DNA of 64,000 bases, taken from NCBI RefSeq assembly GCF_002979975.1, contig NZ_PCQD01000010.1, positions 51,988-115,987 on the forward strand, written 5' to 3'. This stretch comes from Pseudomonas sp. MYb185 (GTDB lineage Bacteria > Pseudomonadota > Gammaproteobacteria > Pseudomonadales > Pseudomonadaceae). The notes below the pieces were generated by a model. That model searched no databases, was not told the origin of the DNA, and saw nothing but the letters and a program-made list of their open reading frames with translations. Both the position numbers and the translations under genes were made by a program. Shown piece after piece: positions 57,671 through 64,000 of this stretch (the first letter of the stretch is position 1; each line of letters begins with the position of its first letter).

Positions 57671-58768
57671 TCAGGAGAGGCCACTCACAAAGTCATCGAA
57701 TCCGAATTCGCGTACCAGCTCGACGTCACCGTTGAGCTGCCGCACGGCAATGGATGGCATCTTCACGCCATTGAACCAGTTCTTCTTTACCATCGTGTAA
57801 CCGGCAGCATCGATAAACGATAGCCGATCACCGATCTGCAGCTCGCGATCGAAGCGGAATTCACCGAAGATGTCCCCGGCCAGGCAGGACTTGCCACAGA
57901 CCATGTACTCGTGGGGACCATCGCAGGGCACCATCTTCGCCGATTCGCGGTAGATCAGCAGATCCAGCATGTGCGCCTCGATCGAGCTGTCGACCACGGC
58001 CAACTGCTTACCATTGTAGAGGGTGTCCAGCACCGTGACCTCAAGCGAGGTGCTCTGGGTGATGGCGGCCTCACCCGGCTCGAGGTAGACCTGCACCCCG
58101 TAGCGCTCGGCAAATGCCTTCAACCGGGCGCACAGTCGATCCAGCGGATAACCCTCACCGGTGAAATGAATACCACCGCCGAGACTGACCCATTCGACCC
58201 GCTCGAGCAGGGAGCCGAAACGCTCCTCGATGTGCCCGAGCATGCTGTCGAACAGCTCGAAGTCGCTGTTTTCGCAGTTGTTGTGGATCATGAAGCCGGA
58301 GATCTGGTCGATCGCCTGCTCGACCTTCTGCGCATCCCATTCGCCCAGGCGGCTGAATGGCCGTGCCGGATCGGCAATCAGCCAGTCCGAACTGCTGACC
58401 TGCGGATTCAGGCGCAACCCACGGATGTGGCTGGCCGAGGCACCGGCAAAGCGCTGCAGCTGGCTGATGGAGTTGAAGATGATCTTGTCCGAATGGGCCA
58501 GTACCTCTTCGATCTCATCATCGGCGTAGGCCACGCTGTAGGCATGGGTCTCACCACCGAACTTGAGCTTGCCGAGCTTGACCTCGTACAGGGAAGAGGA
58601 AGTGGTACCGTCCATGTATTGCCCCATCAGGTCGAAAACCGACCAGGTGGCAAAGCATTTGAGAGCCAGCAGCGCCTTGGCACCGGAGTGTTCGCGCAGA
58701 TAGGCGATCTTCTCCATGTTGCGCAGCAGTTTGCTCTTGTCGATCAGGTAATACGGCGTCTTGATCAC
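57671..58768 (-). CDS. nspC: NspC, carboxynorspermidine decarboxylase
   Basis: A 365-residue PLP-dependent decarboxylase of the alanine-racemase fold (related to diaminopimelate decarboxylase) that turns carboxynorspermidine or carboxyspermidine into norspermidine or spermidine. It has the PLP lysine in KALLALKCFATWSVF, WVSLGGGIHFTGEGY (phosphate-binding Gly-rich loop), EPGEA, and the active-site cysteine region CGKSCLAGDIFGEF. The GTG at 58768 gives the family start MIKTPYYLIDKSKL; the longer TTG start at 58816 is less likely. It is upstream of the dehydrogenase gene. Confidence 0.93.
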   Translation of the reverse strand: MIKTPYYLIDKSKLLRNMEKIAYLREHSGAKALLALKCFATWSVFDLMGQYMDGTTSSSLYEVKLGKLKFGGETHAYSVAYADDEIEEVLAHSDKIIFNSISQLQRFAGASASHIRGLRLNPQVSSSDWLIADPARPFSRLGEWDAQKVEQAIDQISGFMIHNNCENSDFELFDSMLGHIEERFGSLLERVEWVSLGGGIHFTGEGYPLDRLCARLKAFAERYGVQVYLEPGEAAITQSTSLEVTVLDTLYNGKQLAVVDSSIEAHMLDLLIYRESAKMVPCDGPHEYMVCGKSCLAGDIFGEFRFDRELQIGDRLSFIDAAGYTMVKKNWFNGVKMPSIAVRQLNGDVELVREFGFDDFVSGLS

Positions 58769-58908
58769 GGTGTGATTGCCCTCAATCTGTCCGGCACGAG
58801 GCCAGGCATTACGCAAACGGGCGATTATAGAGCAAAGGGTGCGGTGCTTCGAGAAAATTTGCGGGGCGAACGAGGCGGATTCATACCGCTTGTTACCTGC
58901 TTGGAGGA

Positions 58909-58931
58909 GCCCGGGCGCGAGAGGCCCGGGC
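58909..58931 (-). terminator. Hairpin after the outer-membrane barrel gene
   Basis: Stem GCCCGGGC (58909-58916) with GCCCGGGC (58924-58931), an eight-base self-complementary pair with a seven-base loop, about 10 bases past the stop of the barrel gene. On the minus strand it is followed by TCCTCC rather than a T run, so termination strength is uncertain. Confidence 0.6.
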
Positions 58932-58939
58932 GGGGCAGA

Positions 58940-59539
58940 TCAGAAGTTGTAGCGTAGGCCGATGGTGGCCAGGTCTATGTCAACCTCTACATCGCGTCCA
59001 GCCTCAATATCGCGGTACTCGACATCATTGTACCGCTCATACTCCACGGCCACTTCAAACTGGGGATTGATTGCAAAAGTTGCCCCAACCGCATAGGAGG
59101 TAATCCAGTCCTTTTCGGAAGAGCTGGCACGCTCATCAAAAAACGTATCCTTAGCCTTGTAATCTGCTTCCAACTGGTGATAGCCCACCTTGCCATAGAG
59201 CTTGAAGCGATTCAGGGGAAGGGTACCCACGAGGTTGGCACCATAGCCGGAAACCTCGATCGTTTCCTTGTAGTCGGGCTGCTTGTAAGTCGCCTCGCCC
59301 AGGTCAATATACTGCAACTCGACACCAACATACTTATTCAGCTGAACCCCTGCACCCACCTTGAACGCAGTGTCCTTCTCGTCTACCGAGCCAGCAAATG
59401 GCTTGAAATAGCTGCCAAAGTCATAATCCGCCTGACCCACATTGCCAAACAGATAACCATTGACCTGACTTTCCGCAGCCTGAACTCCGGCTACCATCAG
59501 GCCGGAAACCATTACCGCCAACAGTGATTTACGAAACAT
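58940..59539 (-). CDS. OmpA-like outer-membrane beta-barrel protein
   Basis: A 199-residue exported protein with an eight-strand barrel layout. The signal peptide MFRKSLLAVMVSGLMVAGVQAAE precedes alternating-residue strands such as VNGYLFGNVGQADYDF, GVELQYIDLGEATY, KLYGKVGYHQLEADY and the C-terminal ATIGLRYNF, which ends in the aromatic residue required for BAM-mediated insertion. It resembles the OmpA/OmpX or OmpW-like small barrel proteins, without a peptidoglycan-binding domain. GGAGCAAG precedes the ATG at 59539. It follows the sulfate transporter genes on the same strand, but two hairpins separate them, so it is probably its own unit. Function unknown. Confidence 0.87.
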   Translation of the reverse strand: MFRKSLLAVMVSGLMVAGVQAAESQVNGYLFGNVGQADYDFGSYFKPFAGSVDEKDTAFKVGAGVQLNKYVGVELQYIDLGEATYKQPDYKETIEVSGYGANLVGTLPLNRFKLYGKVGYHQLEADYKAKDTFFDERASSSEKDWITSYAVGATFAINPQFEVAVEYERYNDVEYRDIEAGRDVEVDIDLATIGLRYNF

Positions 59540-59565
59540 GAACTTGCTCCATCTAGTCCTTTGAA

Positions 59566-59582
59566 GCTGTCTCCATGACAGC
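59566..59582. other. Small hairpin in the leader of the barrel gene
   Basis: Stem GCTGTC (59566-59571) with GACAGC (59577-59582) and a five-base loop, 27 bases upstream of the barrel gene ATG. It is the second of two adjacent hairpins and may form in its leader RNA. Confidence 0.5.
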
Positions 59583-59585
59583 CTG

Positions 59586-59616
59586 TCCTTTTGCGTGGCC
59601 AGAGCACGCAAAAGGA
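59586..59616. terminator. Strong hairpin between cysA and the barrel gene
   Basis: A perfect 12-base stem TCCTTTTGCGTG (59586-59597) with CACGCAAAAGGA (59605-59616) and a seven-base loop. It lies about 60 bases past the cysA stop. The T-rich arm is part of the stem, so it may terminate cysA transcription; it could also work on the opposite strand. Confidence 0.65.
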
Positions 59617-59674
59617 TAGTAAATCACCGCACCGAAAGATGTCATCCCAATATCACGCCAACATCATCACAGCG

Positions 59675-60805
59675 TCATATCATGGCAGCCGGGTCATCCA
59701 TCTCCCCTGCCTGCCAGCGTATCGTCTCCGGTGCGTCAGCGCCCTGGGCAATGGCATGGGACACCTGGGGCGCGGCGTAGCACTGGTCGCCCCGACTCGG
59801 CTGCCAGCTGTTGAACTGGGCATGGGTGATACCGATTTCCCATGGCTCCTCCGATTCCCAGCCGATGGGTGAAAGCTCCAGGCGCACTTCGGCACCCACC
59901 AGGCTGATGGAGTCAATGCGCAGGGGCAGATGGGCGTGCGCCGCCGGCATTGTCTGCAAGTGCACCTCATGGGAGCGCATGTACAGTTGCAACGCCTGAG
60001 CCTGAGCCTGCGGCGGCTGCGGTAAGCGCACCCAGGCCTCGCCCTGACGCAGCACCTGCTCTTCGACCTCTCCGGCGAAGACGTTCACCTGCCCCAGAAA
60101 GTCGAACACGAAGCGGCTGGATGGCTGGGCATAGAGCTTCTGCGGGCTGTCCACCTGCTCGATATTCCCAGCGCTCATCACCGCCACCTGATCGGACAGT
60201 TCCAGCGCCTCCTCCTGGTCATGGGTGACGAATACGCTGGTGAAGTGGAACTCTTCGTGCAGCGCCCGCAACCAGCGACGCAGGTCCTTGCGCACCTTGG
60301 CATCCAGAGCGCCGAAGGGCTCATCCAGCAGCAGGATCTGCGGCTTCATCGACAGCGCCCGGGCCAGAGCGATACGTTGCTTCTGGCCACCGGACAATTG
60401 CACCGGATAACGCTGCGCCAGATGGCCCAGTTGCACCATTTCCAGCAGCATCTGCACACGCTTGCGAATTTCCGCCGCTGGCGGGCGCTCCCGGGCGGGC
60501 AGCACATCCAGGCCGAAGGCCACGTTCTGTGCCACCGTCATATGCCGGAACAGGGCGTAATGCTGGAACACGAAACCGACCCGGCGTTCGCGCACATGCA
60601 ACCGTGTGACGTCCTCGCCCTGGAACAGAATACGCCCCTCATCGGCGGTTTCCAGGCCGGCAATGATGCGCAGCAACGTGGTCTTGCCCGACCCCGACGG
60701 GCCCAGCAGACCGACCAGCTGGCCATCCGGGACATCCAGCGAGATGTCTCGCAAGGCCTGGAAAGAGCCAAAATGCTTGCTAATACCTTCGATGGAAATA
60801 CTCAT
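59675..60805 (-). CDS. cysA: CysA, sulfate/thiosulfate ABC transporter ATPase
   Basis: The ATP-hydrolysing subunit of sulfate import. The 376-residue product has Walker [13 protein letters not shown], the signature [15 protein letters not shown], Walker [13 protein letters not shown] and H-loop VTHDQEEAL, then a C-terminal regulatory TOBE-like domain. The tail is somewhat longer than the 329-365 residues usual for CysA. Its start codon overlaps the cysW stop (TGATG), so the last genes of the sbp-cysT-cysW-cysA unit are coupled. Confidence 0.96.
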   Translation of the reverse strand: MSISIEGISKHFGSFQALRDISLDVPDGQLVGLLGPSGSGKTTLLRIIAGLETADEGRILFQGEDVTRLHVRERRVGFVFQHYALFRHMTVAQNVAFGLDVLPARERPPAAEIRKRVQMLLEMVQLGHLAQRYPVQLSGGQKQRIALARALSMKPQILLLDEPFGALDAKVRKDLRRWLRALHEEFHFTSVFVTHDQEEALELSDQVAVMSAGNIEQVDSPQKLYAQPSSRFVFDFLGQVNVFAGEVEEQVLRQGEAWVRLPQPPQAQAQALQLYMRSHEVHLQTMPAAHAHLPLRIDSISLVGAEVRLELSPIGWESEEPWEIGITHAQFNSWQPSRGDQCYAAPQVSHAIAQGADAPETIRWQAGEMDDPAAMI

Positions 60806-61668
60806 CAGCGACTATCCGATAGATCATCCAGAGGAGCACGCTGACGGGCCTGGCGCCACTCCACGAAACTTTTCACGACGATGGTCAGCAGCGCTATACC
60901 GGCCAGCAGCGACGCGCTGGCAAAGGCACCGACCACGTTGTAATCCTGATACAGCAACTCGACATGCAGCGACAGGGTATTGGTCTCGCCACGGATATTG
61001 CCCGACACCACCGATACGGCGCCGAACTCCCCTACCGCCCGGGCGTTGGTCAATACCACGCCGTACAACAGTGCCCACTGGATATTCGGCAGGGTAACCC
61101 GGCGGAACAGTTGCCACCCGGTAGCGCCCAGCACCACCCCAGCCTCTTCCTCTTCACGCCCCTGCTGTTGCATCAATGGAATCAGTTCGCGGGCGACGAA
61201 GGGACAGGTGACGAACACAGTGACCATGACGATGCCGGGCCAGGAGAACATCAGCTGCACATCCCGGTCCATCAGCCAACTGCCCAGCCAGCCATTGCTG
61301 CCATACAACAGCAGATAGAGCAGACCCGCCACCACGGGCGATACCGCGAAGGGAATATCGATCAGGGTGATCAGCGCCTTGCGCCCGGGAAACTCGAAGC
61401 GCGTCACCAGCCAGGCCAGGAAGATCCCGAATACCAGGTTGATCGGTACCGTCAACGCCGCCACCAGCAGCGTCAGGCCAATGGCGTGCTGGGTATAGCG
61501 GTTGGTGAGGTTATCCCAGTAGGTGCCCGCCCCGGCAGACAGCGCCATATCGAAGATCAGGATCAGCGGAATCACCAGCATCAGCATGGTGGTGATCATC
61601 GCCAGTGCGATCAGCGACCACTTGACCCAGGGCTGATCACCCGCACGCATCGTCTTGCGTTGTTGCAT
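60805..61668 (-). CDS. cysW: CysW, sulfate ABC transporter permease
   Basis: A 287-residue inner-membrane permease that pairs with CysT. It has six hydrophobic segments and the coupling EAA-loop ([32 protein letters not shown]), plus the family motif [27 protein letters not shown]. It is 5 bases downstream of cysT and overlaps cysA, so it is part of the sulfate operon. Confidence 0.96.
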   Translation of the reverse strand: MQQRKTMRAGDQPWVKWSLIALAMITTMLMLVIPLILIFDMALSAGAGTYWDNLTNRYTQHAIGLTLLVAALTVPINLVFGIFLAWLVTRFEFPGRKALITLIDIPFAVSPVVAGLLYLLLYGSNGWLGSWLMDRDVQLMFSWPGIVMVTVFVTCPFVARELIPLMQQQGREEEEAGVVLGATGWQLFRRVTLPNIQWALLYGVVLTNARAVGEFGAVSVVSGNIRGETNTLSLHVELLYQDYNVVGAFASASLLAGIALLTIVVKSFVEWRQARQRAPLDDLSDSR

Positions 61669-61673
61669 GTACG

Positions 61674-62540
61674 TTATCTCCCGTGCAGCCGGCGCAGATA
61701 ACGCGCCTGCCAGAGGTTGATACTCAGCAACAGAACCAACGAGGCCATCAATACGACTGAAGCGATAGCACTGGCCGCAGCATGATCGAATTCCTGCAGC
61801 CGCACGAAGATCATCAAGCTGGTAATCTCGCTGACGTAGGGCATATTGCCGGCAATAAAGATCACCGCGCCGAACTCACCCAGGCTGCGGGTGAAGGACA
61901 GGCCTATGCCGGTCATCAACGCCGGCCAGATAGCCGGAAACAGGATACGCCGAAACACCGTCCAGTCCGACGCCCCCAGACTGACTGCTGCTTCTTCATC
62001 CTCTGGCGCCTGGTCTTCCAGTACCGGCTGCACCGTACGCACCACAAAGGGCAGACTGGTAAAGGACATGGCGACGATGATCCCCAGCGGGGTAAAGGAG
62101 ATCTGGAGACCGAGCGCAGCAAAATACTGACCGTACCAGCCATCCCGGGCGAACAGGGCTGCAAGAGTGATACCCGCCACCGCCGTAGGCAGCGCAAACG
62201 GCAGGTCGACCAGCGCATCCATGATGCGCTTGCCGGGAAACTCGTAACGCACCAGAACCCAGGCCAGCAGCAGCCCCACCACTGCGTTGATCACTGACGC
62301 CAGCGCTGCTGTCCAAAGGGTAACCTTGTAGGAGGCGACGACCCGCTCATCGGTGATAACGGCCCAGTATTGCTCCCAGCCCATCCCCGCCGTATGGGCA
62401 ATCAGGCCGGTAACCGGCAGTATCAGGACAACGCTGATGAAGAACAGCGAAATACCGAGGCTCAAAGCAAAACCCGGCAAGACACGCTTGCCGGGTTGGC
62501 TGGAACGGCCTGGCAACAGGCCGGAAAAAGATCGATTCAT
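61674..62540 (-). CDS. cysT: CysT (CysU), sulfate ABC transporter permease
   Basis: A 288-residue permease with six membrane segments, the partner of CysW. Motifs: VDLPFALPTAVAGITLAALF, the EAA-loop DEEAAVSLGASDWTVFRRILFPAIWPAL and SFTRSLGEFGAVIFIAGNMPYVSEITSL. It follows the sulfate-binding protein gene by 14 bases. The order sbp-cysT-cysW-cysA is that of P. aeruginosa. Confidence 0.96.
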   Translation of the reverse strand: MNRSFSGLLPGRSSQPGKRVLPGFALSLGISLFFISVVLILPVTGLIAHTAGMGWEQYWAVITDERVVASYKVTLWTAALASVINAVVGLLLAWVLVRYEFPGKRIMDALVDLPFALPTAVAGITLAALFARDGWYGQYFAALGLQISFTPLGIIVAMSFTSLPFVVRTVQPVLEDQAPEDEEAAVSLGASDWTVFRRILFPAIWPALMTGIGLSFTRSLGEFGAVIFIAGNMPYVSEITSLMIFVRLQEFDHAAASAIASVVLMASLVLLLSINLWQARYLRRLHGR

Positions 62541-62554
62541 TGGATGAAGGCTAG

Positions 62555-63577
62555 TTACCGACGTTGAAGTTGGTCAAGTTTACCACCGCTGGCAAAATGT
62601 TCCTTCATCACGTTCTCCCAACTGCCACCAATCTGCTCGACGGAAACCAGCTCCAGATCGGGAAACTGGTCAGCAAACTCAGCCTTGACCGTCTCGTTAT
62701 GCACCCGGTTGTAGAAGCCGGCAATCAGGCGCTGGGCATCTTCAGTGTAAAGACCTTCAAGATAGGCCTTGGCCAGTTCTTCAGTGCCATTCTGCCTGAC
62801 ACTGCGGTCTACCCATGTCACCGGGAACTCAGCCAGGAAACTGATCTTGGGGACAACCACTTCATAGTCAGGGTTCTCAGCAGCAATGTTGTTCACTTCC
62901 GACTCGAAGGTCAGCAACACATCGCCGATACCGCGCTCCACGAAGGTCGTGGTAGCACCGCGTCCACCGGTATCGAACACAGCCACGTTACCGAGGAAAG
63001 TACGCAGGAAGTTGTCGATGGCTGCCTGGTCTTCGCCATAGGTTTTCTGGGCATAACCCAGTGCAGCAAGATAGGTGTAGCGACCGTTACCCGACGTTTT
63101 CGGGTTCGGCAGTACAGAACTTACGTCCTTACGAGCCAGGTCATCCCAGTTCTGGATATTCTTCGGGTTGCCCTTGCGGACCAGGAAAGCCATGGTCGAG
63201 TAGTACGGCGAGCTGGCATTGGGCAGACGCTCGCGCCAGTTCTCGGGGATCAGATTGCCACGCTCATGCAGGATATCCACGTCGGTCACCTGATTGTAGG
63301 TCACCACATCGGCACGCAGCCCCTGGATGATGGCTTGGGCCTGACGCGAGGAACCGGCATGGGACTGCTTGATTTCTACCGTCTTGCCGGTCTTTTCCTG
63401 CCACTGCTCGGCGAACAGCTCGTTATAGGCGGAAAACAGTTCGCGGGCGATGTCATAGGAGGAGTTGAGCAGCTCCTGATCAGCTGCCTGCGCATGACCC
63501 ATGGATAAGCCGGCGCTCAGCATCAGCGCTCCACCCCAACGGCTGGCTCGCTTGAACAGGGAACGGTGAGTGGTCAT
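62555..63577 (-). CDS. sbp: Sbp, periplasmic sulfate-binding protein
   Basis: Captures sulfate in the periplasm for the CysTWA transporter. The 340-residue product has a signal peptide (ends SMGHAQA), then [58 protein letters not shown] and [19 protein letters not shown], all signatures of the Sbp/CysP family. GGAGG precedes the ATG. It is the first gene of the sulfate operon; inverted repeats about 90-110 bases upstream may be regulatory. Confidence 0.96.
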   Translation of the reverse strand: MTTHRSLFKRASRWGGALMLSAGLSMGHAQAADQELLNSSYDIARELFSAYNELFAEQWQEKTGKTVEIKQSHAGSSRQAQAIIQGLRADVVTYNQVTDVDILHERGNLIPENWRERLPNASSPYYSTMAFLVRKGNPKNIQNWDDLARKDVSSVLPNPKTSGNGRYTYLAALGYAQKTYGEDQAAIDNFLRTFLGNVAVFDTGGRGATTTFVERGIGDVLLTFESEVNNIAAENPDYEVVVPKISFLAEFPVTWVDRSVRQNGTEELAKAYLEGLYTEDAQRLIAGFYNRVHNETVKAEFADQFPDLELVSVEQIGGSWENVMKEHFASGGKLDQLQRR

Positions 63578-63884
63578 ACATCCTCCAGGCAGTTACTGCT
63601 GCGATTAATCAGACCAAAGAGAATAACGAAGCCCACCTTATATAACAATATTCTAATTAGACCGTTTTGCTTATCACTCAAAACGATAAGGAATAAGGAG
63701 GCGGATTATCGTGGAGTGTAGTGCGCCAAGCCCGCACTCGGGATCAACACAGGGATGTACTGCCGCGCCAGGCGTAGCGCAGGCGCGCTACACCCCCGCT
63801 TGCCGCTCCCGGGTTGTCGAGCGCCTGTGACCTGCTCGACGACGGCGGTGCTGGCAGGACACATTGGGAGCGCAGAAAAGACAA
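63578..63884. other. Intergenic region between sbp and the rRNA operon
   Basis: About 300 bases. The half next to sbp is AT-rich (about 63630-63700) and holds the probable sbp promoter with overlapping inverted repeats, annotated separately. The other half is GC-rich, with a small GTCGAGC/GCTCGAC repeat (63816-63840). No gene is supported. Confidence 0.5.
63663..63690 (-). promoter_or_regulatory. Interlaced inverted repeats upstream of sbp
   Basis: CGTTTTG (63663-63669) pairs with CAAAACG (63679-63685), nine-base spacer; and CTTATC (63670-63675) pairs with GATAAG (63685-63690), nine-base spacer. Two perfect dyads interlace in 28 bases ahead of a sulfur-regulated gene, so they may bind CysB or a dedicated regulator. 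The consensus for CysB is too loose to confirm. Confidence 0.45.
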
Positions 63885-63912
63885 AACCCCGATCAGTATT
63901 CTGATCGGGGTT
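63885..63912 (-). terminator. Terminator of the rRNA operon
   Basis: A 12-base perfect stem AACCCCGATCAG (63885-63896) with CTGATCGGGGTT (63901-63912), four-base loop. On the minus strand it is followed by TTTTGTCTTTT, a good intrinsic terminator just past the 5S gene. Confidence 0.92.
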
Positions 63913-63921
63913 CTGCGTTTG

Positions 63922-64000
63922 GCGCTTGACGATGACCTACTCTCACATGGGGAAGCCCCACACTACCATCGGCGATGCATCGTTTCACTGCTGAGTTCGG
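63922..64000 (-). rRNA. rrf: 5S ribosomal RNA (3' part)
   Basis: The minus strand reads CCGAACTCAGCAGTGAAACG, then the conserved ATGCATCGCCGATGGTAG, TGTGGGGCTTCCCCATGTG and AGAGTAGGTCATCGTCAAGC, the 3' two-thirds of gammaproteobacterial 5S rRNA. The 5' end lies beyond the right edge of the window, as do the 23S and 16S genes that should precede it. The 3' end is placed at about 63922 and may be off by a few bases. Confidence 0.93.

Overview
The window is chromosomal DNA of a Pseudomonas-type gammaproteobacterium, possibly of the Halopseudomonas / P. pertucinogena kind judging by its moderately high G+C and gene content; this assignment is an inference. The left third keeps a gene order I know from Pseudomonas aeruginosa: ftsH, rlmE, yhbY, a small membrane gene, greA, carB, carA, dapB, dnaJ, dnaK, grpE, recN, fur, omlA/bamE, rnfH, ratA, smpB, ssrA. 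The tmRNA tag reads ANDDNYALAA and Fur carries HHDHMVC with one cysteine in that motif, both typical of Pseudomonas.

Region 1 (1-17.9 kb) is housekeeping. It holds the pyrimidine/arginine carbamoyl-phosphate operon (carA-carB-greA-membrane gene), the heat-shock operon grpE-dnaK-dnaJ-dapB with two near-perfect sigma-32 promoters, SOS-type recN, the fur/bamE divergent pair, and the trans-translation pair smpB/ssrA. A gene of unknown function for an exported protein sits between carA and dapB.

Region 2 (17.9-38.9 kb) begins where the familiar order stops, right after ssrA, and is mostly accessory. It contains a self-inhibited Fic protein, a three-gene cluster of a zinc metallopeptidase plus two unrecognised membrane proteins, a PQQ-type sugar dehydrogenase lipoprotein, and an NAD(P)-binding protein. 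Two metal-uptake loci follow. The first is a Fur-boxed siderophore-binding protein beside DUF2946, TonB receptor and PepSY genes. The second is an AraC regulator divergent from a FepA-like receptor. Between them lie a MarR regulator flanked by a thioesterase and a Bcr/CflA exporter, and a class II aldolase. A CBS/cyclic-nucleotide/DUF294 sensor overlapping an exonuclease gene closes the region.

Region 3 (38.9-53 kb) has a BCCT osmolyte transporter, metE, a very short MvaT-like protein without a DNA-binding domain, and the translationally coupled recC-recB-recD operon.

Region 4 (53-64 kb) combines polyamine metabolism (a gamma-glutamylpolyamine-type synthetase, and the carboxynorspermidine decarboxylase and dehydrogenase pair), a lipoprotein built of four VOC domains in an A-B-A-B order, a small outer-membrane barrel, the sulfate ABC transporter sbp-cysT-cysW-cysA, and the 3' end of a 5S rRNA gene closing an rRNA operon that continues past the right edge. 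No integrase, transposase or CRISPR array was seen. Most start codons were moved inward from the longest open frame using ribosome-binding sites and family knowledge; several are GTG or TTG.
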